DNA from: Candidatus Poribacteria bacterium
GTDB taxonomy: Bacteria > Poribacteria > WGA-4E > WGA-3G
Direction: 5' to 3'
Assembly (NCBI GenBank): GCA_022822275.1
Contig: JAJEBZ010000157.1
Coordinates: forward strand, 1 to 49,666
DNA: 49,666 bases
Within the stretch, counting starts at the first letter, position 1, and each line of letters starts with the position of its first letter. The notes under the pieces were generated by a model. That model searched no databases. It was not told the origin of the DNA and was given only the letters and a program-made list of their open reading frames with translations. A program made the translations under genes and the position numbers. Positions 26,717 through 35,284 of this stretch are shown in pieces.

Positions 26717-26866
26717 TCCTTTGATTGTGGTATCTTCTCCGTGTCTTCCGCGTAATCCAGGGAATGCCATAAGGAAACCTTCATACCGTTGATTTGGTGA
26801 TTCCGTACACAAAGGAATATGAAATTCCAAAATTGATACTTATAGTGACAAAAACTTTACACACCC
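26696..26866. repeat. CGCGGATT-rich repeat bracketed by inverted boxes, copy B (possible MITE)
   Basis: 21-bp ends 26696-26716 and 26846-26866 are inverted repeats (18 of 21 by my count) built on GTAAAGTTTTTG. The interior carries the 71-bp segment shared with copy A. The 171-bp length and inverted ends fit a MITE, but both ends sit at fixed distance from a promoter, so a paired regulatory site is equally possible. Confidence 0.6.
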
Positions 26867-26912
26867 CTAATACAACACAACGATTGACATATTCAACGTG
26901 AAAGAGTATAAT
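26846..26912 (+). promoter_or_regulatory. Promoter of the LRR lipoprotein gene with upstream conserved box
   Basis: Box ending ACTTTACACACCC (26846-26866), 17 bp, TTGACA (26884-26889), 17 bp, TATAAT (26907-26912): a full sigma70 consensus. Start near 26919, leader about 59 nt. Confidence 0.75.
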
Positions 26913-26977
26913 TCCCCTTTAGTTGAAAGGTGAAAATCTGAATATGCAAATCGAAAGATATTAAGGAGACCCGAACC

Positions 26978-29086
26978 ATGAAATATCTGATACCCATTTT
27001 GGTATTTATAAGTGTATTTATCGGTTGTTCTTCTACACAGAACATTGAAATCCCAGAGGAAAACATAACACCACAAGCAGATAATCTTGAGAAAGTAGTT
27101 GTTGAAGCGGAAAAGGGACCAAAAGAAAACAGAGTACCACAGGAAGAGTCCGCTCAAAAGGTAGAAACACCACAGAAAGATGAATCGGTTGCTGAAAAAG
27201 AAGCCCCAAAGGATGTTTCAAAACCAGATGTCGTTACACCTATTGAAAAACCTGAAAATACACCTATTGAAAGACCTGAACCCAGTCCACCTGATTTCAT
27301 TGAGTTTCCTGATCCAAAATTGGCGGAAGTCATACGTGAAGTGCTGAAGATAGCACCAGAAGAACCCATATCTCGCGAAGCACTAAAAGAAATAAAGACG
27401 CTATTTGCACCAAACAGAGGCATAACAGATTTGACAGGACTTGAATATGCAACGGGGCTTACTGATTTAGAGCTTGGTGGGAATGACATTTCGGATCTAA
27501 CAACACTTCCAGTTTTGCCCCAATTGACAGACCTATCTCTAAGTAGCAATCATATTAAAGATATTGGACCGTTAAAGAAACTTACCCAACTGAAGAAATT
27601 GGAGTTGGTCCATAATCAGATTGTAGACGTTACACCCCTCAAAGAGTTAAAACAACTAACCCTTCTGTATATTCGTTACAATAAAATTGAAAACATAAAA
27701 CCGCTTAGTGGTCTGACAAACTTAGAACTTTTAGAACTTTTCGATAACCCAATCACGGATCTGACTCCTATTCAAGGAATGAAAAGCCTCCAATACCTGT
27801 ATGTGATGGGACTGCCGATTGACAGCATTGAACCTATAAAAAATTTGACTAAACTTAGAAGCATTAAAATGAATGGATGTCACATAAATGATGTTTCTCC
27901 GCTTTCAAATTTGTCACATCTTACAAAAATAGTAGCTGGCAACAATCGTATTCATGACATTACACCATTAAAATCTTTGATAAATCTGACAGAATTACAT
28001 CTTAATAACAATCAAATTAATAGTATTGAAGCATTGGCAGGTTTGTCTGAAATAGAAAGGTTATCACTATCATCTAACCGTATCAGCGATATAACGCCAC
28101 TTTCATCATTAACGCAACTTGAAGAATTGACTTTAGCTCAAAATATAATAAACGATTTAACACCGCTTGGAAAACTGACTAATCTGCGTAAATTGTCTCT
28201 AACAAATAATAGAATTAGCGATATAACGCCTCTTGCAAATTTGACACGACTTCAAAGTTTACCGCTTAGTCAAAATCAGATAAGCGATGTTTCTCCAATT
28301 ATTAAAATGAAAAATGTGTCAAGTCTTTCCCTTTCCTCCAATAGAATCAGTGATATAACTCTACTTGCAAACATGCGACAATTGACATACTTAGGGCTTG
28401 ATGGGAATCAGATAACCGACATTTCACCACTTGCAGGATTGACCCAATTAAAAGGGTTAAGCCTTGGTAACAATCAAATTAGTGATGCTACGCCTCTTAT
28501 TGGATTAACACAACTTAGTACTCTACAGATTGGAAATAATCAAATAGCTGACCTAACTTTGCTTGCAAGATTATCCCAACTCAGACATTTACAAATCAAT
28601 AACAATCAGATTAAAAACATTGAATTCCTTAAGGAATTCCGGCTATTGCGGAAATTAAACATTGAGCAAAACCCAATAGAGGATTACACGCCACTCAAGG
28701 AATTAGAGAATTTGTCTGGACTATCGATTGGAGGTGTTCATTTTTCGGATATTAATACAATTGGTGCTTGCATCAGTCTCAGATCATTATACTTACGAAA
28801 TTCCCAAATCAGTGACATTACACAACTTTCAAATTTAAAACAGCTTAGCATACTACTACTCGTGAATAACAAAATACAAAACATTACCCCTCTTGCTAAT
28901 TTTCCGAAACTGTCACACTTATACCTTGATGAAAACCATATTACCGATATAAGTTCAGTTGAGAAACTTACGAATTTAAAATCTATTTTTGTCAAAGTAA
29001 ATCCAATTACTGACATTACACCCTTACAGAAACTTCTTGAAAATAACCCAAAACTGAAGGTAATCACTAAAAAATTGTATTTGTGA
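26978..29086 (+). CDS. Leucine-rich repeat lipoprotein (SDS22/internalin-like)
   Basis: A 702-residue surface or periplasmic lipoprotein. The signal peptide ends in lipobox FIGC (Cys17). Residues 18-105 form a Pro/Glu/Lys-rich linker with repeated PQ-x-E and EKPE-type words. A short cap (DFIEFPDPKLAEVIREVLKI) follows. Roughly two dozen 22-residue LRRs of the form L-x-x-L-x-x-L-x-L-x-x-N-x-I-x-D-I-x-P-L fill about 145-695, the bacterial internalin/SDS22 spacing. The protein would be a long curved solenoid for protein-protein binding. No sorting signal or catalytic domain. AAGGAG precedes the ATG. It has the strongest promoter in the window, divergent from another lipoprotein gene. Confidence 0.88.
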   Translation: MKYLIPILVFISVFIGCSSTQNIEIPEENITPQADNLEKVVVEAEKGPKENRVPQEESAQKVETPQKDESVAEKEAPKDVSKPDVVTPIEKPENTPIERPEPSPPDFIEFPDPKLAEVIREVLKIAPEEPISREALKEIKTLFAPNRGITDLTGLEYATGLTDLELGGNDISDLTTLPVLPQLTDLSLSSNHIKDIGPLKKLTQLKKLELVHNQIVDVTPLKELKQLTLLYIRYNKIENIKPLSGLTNLELLELFDNPITDLTPIQGMKSLQYLYVMGLPIDSIEPIKNLTKLRSIKMNGCHINDVSPLSNLSHLTKIVAGNNRIHDITPLKSLINLTELHLNNNQINSIEALAGLSEIERLSLSSNRISDITPLSSLTQLEELTLAQNIINDLTPLGKLTNLRKLSLTNNRISDITPLANLTRLQSLPLSQNQISDVSPIIKMKNVSSLSLSSNRISDITLLANMRQLTYLGLDGNQITDISPLAGLTQLKGLSLGNNQISDATPLIGLTQLSTLQIGNNQIADLTLLARLSQLRHLQINNNQIKNIEFLKEFRLLRKLNIEQNPIEDYTPLKELENLSGLSIGGVHFSDINTIGACISLRSLYLRNSQISDITQLSNLKQLSILLLVNNKIQNITPLANFPKLSHLYLDENHITDISSVEKLTNLKSIFVKVNPITDITPLQKLLENNPKLKVITKKLYL

Positions 29087-29128
29087 TTGTCAATCGATTA
29101 TCAATTTGTGGATAGAAAAGGAAATTTC

Positions 29129-30733
29129 ATGCTTCTGACACTCAAACAAGCAAGCCAATGGGCTTCCGACTACATCAATAAGAACGTCACCACGGCAAAC
29201 ATCTCCTACTTGATACAATATGGACATATTCAATCTAAGCTTGAAAAGGGAGTTACCTTGATTCCCTTGGAAAGTCTTGAAGAATACTATGGACAGAATA
29301 ATCGAGAAAAACGATGGAAAAACGAACTCGGTGATGACCTAAATTGGGCACTGTCTTTTGAGAAGTTCAAAGAAGCAGAAACGACTAAACATGTCCATCG
29401 TCTACATCCTTACAAAGGTAAATTCATACCGCAATTGGTTGAATACTTTTTAGATGGACATATTGACGATTATAAAAAGGAAGCATATTTCCAGGCGGGA
29501 GATATTGTACTGGATCCGTTTTGCGGTAGTGGAACAACGTTGGTGCAAGCCAACGAACTCGGTATGCATGCAATTGGGATTGATGTGTCCGCTTTTAATG
29601 CTTTCATAAGCAATGCAAAGGTAGGCACATTCAACTATGTTCAACTATACGATGAAGGACTGAAGATTACAGCATCACTTAAGAATCGTGTTGCACGGTC
29701 TGGTGTAATTGCGTTTGAAAGCCAACTTGCTGAAAAACTAAAAGCATTCAACAATAAGTACTTTCCGATTTCATTCAAACGAAAAGTGAGAAATGGTGAA
29801 ATTGATCAGAAAAAATATGGTGCTGAAAAAGAAGCTGCTTTTTTAGAGACATACTCTCAATTGATTTCTGAGCATCATATTGATATACAAATGCCAAAGG
29901 ACTCTACCCGTTTTATGAAACAGTGGTATCTGCCCGGAGTCAAAGCAGAGATAGATTTTGTCCACAGCGAAATAAGTAAAATAGAAGACTCATCTACGCA
30001 AAACGCTTTGAGACTCATCTTAAGCAGGACAATTCGTTCTTGCAGAGCCACAACACATGCAGATTTAGGAACTTTACGAAAACCTGTTACGACAACCTAC
30101 TATTGCAGGAAGCATGGAAAAATATGTAAACCCCTCTTTTCCATTTTAGGGTGGTGGGAAAGATATTGTAAAGATAGTTTGCAAAGATGGATTGAATTCA
30201 GTAAGTTAAAAACGGGAACATTTCAATATTGCATTACGGGTGATTCTCGGACGATTGATGTTTTTAAGATGTTGAGTCAAGTAGCTCCCAAATTCACGAA
30301 AGTTGCTGAAAAACAGAAGATCAAAGGCATATTTACAAGTCCACCTTATGTTGGGCTTATCAACTATCATGAGCAGCATGCTTATGCTTATGATCTCTTC
30401 GGCTTCAAAAGGTTAGATGAATTAGAAATTGGACCGCTGTTTAGAGGAAAAGGTAAAGAGGCAAGAGAATCGTATATCCAAGGCGTTGCGCAGGTCTTCA
30501 AAAACTGCAAGCGTTTTTTGGCTGACGATTACAATGTTTTTGTTGTGGCAAATGATAAGTTTAATATGTATCCGACTATTGCAGAAATTGCAGGCATGTG
30601 CATTGTTGATGAACATAAGCGACCTGTACTAAATCGGACAGAAAAAAATCGTGAATCAGCGTATTCCGAAACTATATTCCATATAAAAAACGTACAAGAT
30701 GAAAAAGTTAGGTCACATGAAAGATACTTTTGA
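29129..30733 (+). CDS. DNA methyltransferase (N4-cytosine/N6-adenine type), apparently orphan
   Basis: A 534-residue DNA amino-methyltransferase. Residues 1-55 look like a helix-turn-helix of MerR/excisionase type (LTLKQASQWASDYINKNVTTANISYLIQYG). Then LHPYKGKFIPQLVEYFL (92-108), SAM-binding DPFCGSGTT (129-137) and catalytic TSPPY (403-407), with about 265 residues between. Motif I before the catalytic motif is the alpha/gamma order; TSPPY is commoner in N4-cytosine enzymes. The start is the ATG at 29129 with AAAGGA; TTG at 29087 touches the LRR stop. No endonuclease gene is adjacent, so it may be regulatory or a leftover of an R-M system. Confidence 0.85.
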   Translation: MLLTLKQASQWASDYINKNVTTANISYLIQYGHIQSKLEKGVTLIPLESLEEYYGQNNREKRWKNELGDDLNWALSFEKFKEAETTKHVHRLHPYKGKFIPQLVEYFLDGHIDDYKKEAYFQAGDIVLDPFCGSGTTLVQANELGMHAIGIDVSAFNAFISNAKVGTFNYVQLYDEGLKITASLKNRVARSGVIAFESQLAEKLKAFNNKYFPISFKRKVRNGEIDQKKYGAEKEAAFLETYSQLISEHHIDIQMPKDSTRFMKQWYLPGVKAEIDFVHSEISKIEDSSTQNALRLILSRTIRSCRATTHADLGTLRKPVTTTYYCRKHGKICKPLFSILGWWERYCKDSLQRWIEFSKLKTGTFQYCITGDSRTIDVFKMLSQVAPKFTKVAEKQKIKGIFTSPPYVGLINYHEQHAYAYDLFGFKRLDELEIGPLFRGKGKEARESYIQGVAQVFKNCKRFLADDYNVFVVANDKFNMYPTIAEIAGMCIVDEHKRPVLNRTEKNRESAYSETIFHIKNVQDEKVRSHERYF

Positions 30734-30772
30734 AACCACAGATTATGGTATGAACGACTTGGAGGAAAATTA

Positions 30773-31504
30773 ATGTCTCAAATCAAATCGGTGTTACTTT
30801 GGGAAAATCAAAGGCGGTATATCCGTGAAGCGATAGATGCAGGCACGCTCGTAGGAGCGATAATTCCAACTGGTAGCACTGAACAACATAACGAACACTT
30901 GGCAATGTACCACGATACGCAGAGCGCGGTGTATGTATCAAAACTGGCCGCAGAAAAGCTGTTTCCACAGGTGATTGTTACAACGCCGCTGGCAATCGGT
31001 GTCTCGGAACACTGGATGGATCACAAAGGCACACTTACCCTACGTCCAGAGGTGTTTTGTGAGGTGCTTTACGATGTTGCAGATAGTGTGTGTAGACATG
31101 GCATAAGCAATATTCTGATTTGCAATGGTCACGCGGGCAATTCCGCGCCAGTCCGAAATGTGTTAGATGAATACCGAGATAAACTTGGTGTCAACATTGC
31201 ATTTCATTCCTATTGGGAAGCTTATGGCAGTGAGTTAGTCAAAGAACAGATGGAATCCGGTGAATGTCCAGGACATGCAGCAGAATTTGAAACTGCGTTT
31301 GCACTTGCTGCATTTGCTGAAAACGTTGATTGGAACGGTGTTGATTACGATAGTGCCAAACTTACTATATCGGATGAAAATCAAGCAAAATCTGACCGTA
31401 AATATCATCATCATGCTAAACTTGCTACTATAGAAAAAGGGCAGGTTATGATTGATGTGGCAGTGGATTGGGTAGCAGAAAAGATGCAAGGGATGCTGTC
31501 GTAA
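30773..31504 (+). CDS. Creatininase family amidohydrolase
   Basis: A 243-residue metal-dependent hydrolase. It shows PTGSTEQHNEHLAMYHDT (Glu37, His39, His42, Asp48 as likely metal ligands), the NGHAGN motif near 117-122 and an EFETAFAL segment with the last ligand. Members cleave creatinine or formamide-type rings; the genus-level substrate is not readable from sequence. GGAGG sits just before the ATG. It lies 39 bp after the methyltransferase gene, same strand, but unrelated in function, and convergent with an aldolase gene. Confidence 0.92.
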   Translation: MSQIKSVLLWENQRRYIREAIDAGTLVGAIIPTGSTEQHNEHLAMYHDTQSAVYVSKLAAEKLFPQVIVTTPLAIGVSEHWMDHKGTLTLRPEVFCEVLYDVADSVCRHGISNILICNGHAGNSAPVRNVLDEYRDKLGVNIAFHSYWEAYGSELVKEQMESGECPGHAAEFETAFALAAFAENVDWNGVDYDSAKLTISDENQAKSDRKYHHHAKLATIEKGQVMIDVAVDWVAEKMQGMLS

Positions 31505-31534
31505 TTTATTCTTGCTGTAGGCGTGTGTTATCGT

Positions 31535-31553
31535 GCGCGGTTGAAAACCGCGC
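31535..31553. terminator. Hairpin between convergent creatininase and aldolase genes
   Basis: GCGCGGTT-GAA-AACCGCGC, a perfect 8-bp GC-rich stem with a 3-nt loop in the 65-bp convergent gap. There is no T-tract on either side, so it may be a repeat rather than an intrinsic terminator. Confidence 0.45.
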
Positions 31554-31569
31554 CGACAAATTGCCTTTT

Positions 31570-32358
31570 CTAATGTCCTTCAAGTGCTTTTCGCAGCCCA
31601 TCGCCATGCTGCCGCCACCAACTATAGAGTATTGAAATGTCTGTGCCGATGCAGAAATGTTTTACTCCCATATCAAGGAACCGTTTTGCCCCATCAACAC
31701 TTCCAATTTCAGCACGTGGCGGTACTCCCATCTTTATTGCTGTATCAAACACCTTCCGTTCTGCTTCCTGTATTTCAGGTGCGCCACGTTGTCCTACCTT
31801 TCCAACGCTCATAGAATAATCTGATCCACCCCATTGAATCATATCAACACCTTTAACAGATAGCACCTCCTCAAGGTTCTCAACGGTGCCTTTTTTCTCA
31901 ATCATAATGACAACGACGACATCTCGGAGAGCTTGTACATACTCAGGTCCACCACCGTATCCCATATAGGCGAACCGACGCGTTGCTACGCCATAACTCC
32001 CACCATCTTCAGGTGTATCTGCACGCGTGGTGCGGACACATTCTTTTACATCTTCAACGTTTTGACAATCTGCGTATAGTATACTTTGGAAACCAGAACC
32101 GATGGCTCGTTGTGCTAAAAACCCACGTGGTTCCTGGTCAACTTTGATCATTGTAGAGATATTGTGAAGCTCAGCGGCACGGCATAAGTTATCTAAATCG
32201 TGTAGGTCGTACGGACCATATTCACCTACAAATTCAACATAGTCGTACATACCCGTATGACCAATTGCTTCCACTATTGAGGGCCAAGTTGTGTGGATAT
32301 GCGTTCCAATTGTCGGCTTTCCATCATTGAGTAGTTCCCGAAAGGTGTTTTTTCTCAT
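31570..32358 (-). CDS. HpcH/HpaI family aldolase (2-oxo-acid aldolase/citrate lyase-like)
   Basis: A 262-residue TIM-barrel class II aldolase of the HpcH/HpaI family, which cleaves 2-keto-3-deoxy or hydroxy-2-oxo acids to pyruvate and an aldehyde. Visible: the start NTFRELLNDGKPTIGTHIHTTWPSIVEAIGHTGMYDYVEFVGEYGP, a YMGYGGGPEYVQ segment, VVVVIMIEKKG with the metal-binding Glu, and WGGSDYSMSVGKVGQRGAPEIQEA. The C-terminus HFCIGTDISILYSWWRQHGDGLRKALEG is typical. GAGAGG lies before the ATG at 32358. Single gene convergent with creatininase; the exact substrate cannot be read. Confidence 0.9.
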   Translation of the reverse strand: MRKNTFRELLNDGKPTIGTHIHTTWPSIVEAIGHTGMYDYVEFVGEYGPYDLHDLDNLCRAAELHNISTMIKVDQEPRGFLAQRAIGSGFQSILYADCQNVEDVKECVRTTRADTPEDGGSYGVATRRFAYMGYGGGPEYVQALRDVVVVIMIEKKGTVENLEEVLSVKGVDMIQWGGSDYSMSVGKVGQRGAPEIQEAERKVFDTAIKMGVPPRAEIGSVDGAKRFLDMGVKHFCIGTDISILYSWWRQHGDGLRKALEGH

Positions 32359-32475
32359 CTATATTCCTCTCAAGTTTTGAATCTAACAGTCTTTAGTTAT
32401 CTTGTATTCGAAACTGAATGTGCTTATATTAGCAGGAATCAACACTTTTTACAACTGAAATAACTAACCACTACC

Positions 32476-32504
32476 TTGTTTTTTATTATCGTATCGTATA
32501 TAAT
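32476..32504 (+). promoter_or_regulatory. Promoter for the FMN reductase-rnhC-thiI-GT9 gene run
   Basis: TTGTTT (32476-32481), 17-bp spacer, TATAAT (32499-32504). Start near 32511, leader about 68 nt to the ATG at 32579. A CTTTTTACAAC sequence upstream (TTTTAC at 32447-32452) sits at the box position seen in six other promoters but matches only in its core. Confidence 0.55.
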
Positions 32505-32578
32505 AGACATATAATCAGAGTGGATATATCATTATTAAGACATTTGCGTTTATTTGTAAGAAACATTACAGTAATATC

Positions 32579-33178
32579 ATGAGTAAACATAATTACGATG
32601 AACTGAAATCTGAAGTTGAACAGATCAATGTTGTTGCCCTGTGTGGGAGTTTGCGGAAAGGGAGTACCACACACGCGGCACTGACAATAGCACTTTCTGG
32701 TGCGAAAGAGGTCGGTGCAAAAGTAGAGTTGATTGATCTGAGTCAATATCAGCTTATATTTTATGGCGCGGTTGCTGATGTGTCAGAGTATCCTGCTGAT
32801 GTATTCAAACTTAGAGAAAAAGTAAAACATGCCCATGGTATCCTGCTTGGTACGCCTGAGTATCATGGGAGTTTTAGTGGTGTTTTAAAGAATGCGTTAG
32901 ATTTGATGTGGTATGATGAATTTGAGAATAAGGTTGTTGGTTTAATCGGTGTTTCTGGTGGCAGATTAGGTGCGGGAAATGCGTTATCTATGCTAAGGAC
33001 CGTTGGTGCTACATTACGCGCCTGGGTTATTCCGACAGAGGTATCCATTGCGCGTGCGTCTGAAGCATTTGATGAGAATGGCAACCTACATGATTCTGAA
33101 TTGTCGGCGCGCGTAAAAGCGATTGGTCGGCAGGTCACGCAGTTCGCTGCGCTTTGTAAATCTGGAAAGAAGTTGTAA
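32579..33178 (+). CDS. NADPH-dependent FMN reductase family flavoprotein
   Basis: A 199-residue flavodoxin-like protein. It carries the FMN-phosphate loop CGSLRKGSTTHAAL (about 23-36), the GTPEYHGSFSGVLKNALDLM segment (typical T/PEYHGSxSGxLKNALD of NADPH:FMN/azo reductases) and a GLIGVSGGRLGAGNAL loop. It reduces FMN, quinones or metal ions with NAD(P)H in the cytoplasm. No strong ribosome site before the ATG. The stop is followed by a tandem duplication at the start of the next gene, 45 bp away. Confidence 0.9.
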   Translation: MSKHNYDELKSEVEQINVVALCGSLRKGSTTHAALTIALSGAKEVGAKVELIDLSQYQLIFYGAVADVSEYPADVFKLREKVKHAHGILLGTPEYHGSFSGVLKNALDLMWYDEFENKVVGLIGVSGGRLGAGNALSMLRTVGATLRAWVIPTEVSIARASEAFDENGNLHDSELSARVKAIGRQVTQFAALCKSGKKL

Positions 33179-33297
33179 TTAATCATGGAAGAAATACATA
33201 ATTGGAACAGGTTGTAATTAATCATGGAAGAAATACATAACATGGAAGAAATACATAACATGGAAGAAATACATAACATGGAAGAAATACATAATTG
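33172..33297 (+). repeat. Tandem repeats: 39-bp duplication plus four 18-bp units at the rnhC start
   Basis: A 39-bp unit (33172-33210) is followed by a second copy starting at 33211. In the second copy the 18-bp word ATGGAAGAAATACATAAC is iterated, with ATGs at 33224, 33242, 33260 and 33278. The first unit ends in a stop after 10 codons (ATG 33185). Each 18-bp unit supplies both an ATG and, for the next unit, a GGAAGAA ribosome-site-like sequence 9 nt upstream. Confidence 0.9.
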
Positions 33298-33982
33298 GAA
33301 CAGTTGGATCGGAACAGACGAAGCTGGCAAAGGAGACTATTTCGGACCTCTCGTTGTCGCTGGTGTATATGTTGATGCCACCAACCGGGATGAACTAATG
33401 GCAAAAGGTATTACAGATGGTAAGAAACTAACAAAACAACGTATCCGAAAACTTGCAGATTGGTTGTGGAACAATCACAAACAACACATGGCAGTTGTGC
33501 AAAAGATGCCAATAGAATATAATGCACACTACGAGTCTTTACAAGAATATGGTGCTAATCTGAACACTATGCTTGTCGGCCTTCATGCTGAGGTAATTCA
33601 AACGCTTGTAAACATTACCGAGGCAGAATATGGACTTGTAGATCAGTTTACAAAGAAAAAAGGTTTGATTGAAAAACAGCTGAAGAAAACGATTCACTCA
33701 GAAAAAGCACAATCAAAGACAGAGATATTAGAAATTCCAAAGATATTAGAAATTACAAAGGCAGAAAGGGATATTGCAGTTGCTGCTGCATCCATAATTG
33801 CCCGTGATGCGTTCCTGAGAGGAATAGAATCATTGTCACAGCAATATAAGATCAAATTGCCAAGAGGATCATACAAAGTTATTGATGCTGGAAAAGAGTT
33901 TGTGAAATTACATGGAACCGATGCTTTAAGAAATGTTGCAAAGTTGCATTTTCGTTTAACAAAAATTGTTCTTGAACAATAG
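33224..33982 (+). CDS. rnhC: RNase HIII-like ribonuclease with repeated MEEIHN start
   Basis: Cleaves RNA in RNA-DNA hybrids. The active-site opening WIGTDEAGKGDYFGPLVVAGVYVD is of the HIII type (HII has DExGRGxLxGP). A later Asp in AEYGLVDQF and RDAFLRGIESLSQ complete the acidic site. It is 252 residues from 33224 or 234 from 33278. The roughly 80-residue TBP-like N-terminal domain of standard RNase HIII is missing. The N-terminus is instead four copies of MEEIHN encoded by 18-bp repeats, and any of four ATGs could initiate; the last gives the most normal protein. It sits between FMN reductase and thiI, likely co-transcribed. Confidence 0.82.
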   Translation: MEEIHNMEEIHNMEEIHNMEEIHNWNSWIGTDEAGKGDYFGPLVVAGVYVDATNRDELMAKGITDGKKLTKQRIRKLADWLWNNHKQHMAVVQKMPIEYNAHYESLQEYGANLNTMLVGLHAEVIQTLVNITEAEYGLVDQFTKKKGLIEKQLKKTIHSEKAQSKTEILEIPKILEITKAERDIAVAAASIIARDAFLRGIESLSQQYKIKLPRGSYKVIDAGKEFVKLHGTDALRNVAKLHFRLTKIVLEQ

Positions 33983-34005
33983 ACTAACAGGATAAGTGTA
34001 TTACC

Positions 34006-35184
34006 ATGAATTTTTCCGATAAGTATTTTGTAATTCATTACGCTGAGGTTGGACTTAAAGGCAAGAATAGAGTGTTTTTTGAAAAGAAACTTGCCCGTAA
34101 TATAAGTCTCTCCTTGCAGGGTACTGACTATGCTGAAGTCAAAAGATTACACGATAGAATTGTTGTTTATGTAAAGGATAATACGGATATAAAAGAAATT
34201 GAGAACCGGCTACGACGGGTTATGGGTATTGCACATTTTGAACTTGTATATCGCACTGAAAAAGAGATCACAGCCATAAAAGAAACCGCTTTACAGTTAG
34301 CAGAAGATAAGGCATTTGAAACACTAAAGGTAGAAACGAAACGCACAGATAAGACATTCCCATTGACTTCTCCAGAGGTAAGCAGTGAAGTAGGAGGGTA
34401 TGTAATTCAAAAGACTGGTACACAAGCGGATATGTACAATCCTGACCTCCGATTTTGGGTGAATATATCACATAAGGATGCATATATTTATACAGATAAA
34501 CTGAGAGGGATCGGCGGACTACCCGTTGGTGTTAGTGGTAAAGTACTTGTGATGTTGTCTGGTGGTATTGATTCTCCTGTTGCTGCTTGGCAAATGATAA
34601 AACGTGGTGCAAAAGCGGTATTTATCCACTTCTATAGTTATCCATATACGGATAAAGCATCTTTGGAAAAGGTCATTGAGTTAGCTCGTATCTTGTCAGA
34701 GTCAAATTATAGAAGTGAGGTCTATTTAGTTCCGTTTGCAGAACTCCAACAGACTATTGTGACAGAAACACCAACTCCATTTAGGGTTTTGTTGTATCGT
34801 AGGATGATGACTCGGATTGCGCAACGTGTAGCTGCGCTTGCTGATGCGGAAGCACTTGTTACAGGTGAAAGTCTTGCACAGGTTGCGTCACAAACGTTGA
34901 CGAACCTTCGGTCTATAGAGGCGATTGCTGAAATCCCGATTCTACGTCCCCTTATTGGTTTTGATAAGGTTGAAATTATTGCTAAAGCAGAAGAGATCGG
35001 TACTTTTGAAATTTCCACACAACCGCATCAGGATTGCTGTTCACTCTTTGTTCCGAAGCATCCTGCAACACATGCATCTGTCTCAGAATTAGATAAGGCA
35101 GAAGCAGTTCTTGATATTTCTGCCCTTGTTGATTCAACGATGAAAGGTATTGAGAAACAGGTTGTCAGTTTTTCTTATGAGTAA
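34006..35184 (+). CDS. thiI: tRNA 4-thiouridine synthetase ThiI
   Basis: A 392-residue enzyme that makes 4-thiouridine at tRNA position 8 and can supply sulfur for the thiazole of thiamine. N-terminal ferredoxin-like plus THUMP domains (about 5-165: YAEVGLKGKNRVFFEKKLARNI), then the PP-loop ATPase with SGGIDSPV (185-192), HFYSYPYTDKASLEKV, and GESLAQVASQTLTNL. The protein ends without the C-terminal rhodanese domain found in E. coli ThiI, as in many non-enterobacterial forms. Starts 23 bp after rnhC. Confidence 0.95.
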   Translation: MNFSDKYFVIHYAEVGLKGKNRVFFEKKLARNISLSLQGTDYAEVKRLHDRIVVYVKDNTDIKEIENRLRRVMGIAHFELVYRTEKEITAIKETALQLAEDKAFETLKVETKRTDKTFPLTSPEVSSEVGGYVIQKTGTQADMYNPDLRFWVNISHKDAYIYTDKLRGIGGLPVGVSGKVLVMLSGGIDSPVAAWQMIKRGAKAVFIHFYSYPYTDKASLEKVIELARILSESNYRSEVYLVPFAELQQTIVTETPTPFRVLLYRRMMTRIAQRVAALADAEALVTGESLAQVASQTLTNLRSIEAIAEIPILRPLIGFDKVEIIAKAEEIGTFEISTQPHQDCCSLFVPKHPATHASVSELDKAEAVLDISALVDSTMKGIEKQVVSFSYE

Positions 35185-35284
35185 CCAGATCATAGTTCCG
35201 ATGTCGCATGTATAAAATTATTCATTTTTTTGCGTTTTCATAAGTTGTGAAAGTTTTTACACCAACAAAGGAGGACACAGAAGT

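Larger units (their letters stand above)
26621..26977. other. Divergent intergenic region between two lipoprotein genes
   Basis: 357 bp without a gene. It contains an outward promoter at each end, each with the ACTTTAC-type box, and between the boxes (26717-26845) a CGCGGATT-type repeat whose 26733-26803 part nearly equals 3915-3985. Confidence 0.7.

Noticed and set aside
30846-30870. GTAGGAGCGAT match to the GTAGGAG repeat family
   Set aside because: It lies within the creatininase coding sequence (residues LVGAIIP) with no further match on either side; a chance match.
32863-33404. Antisense open frames with repeated CISSM/YVFLPC units
   Set aside because: They are the reverse translation of the 18-bp tandem repeat at the rnhC start and have no start signals.
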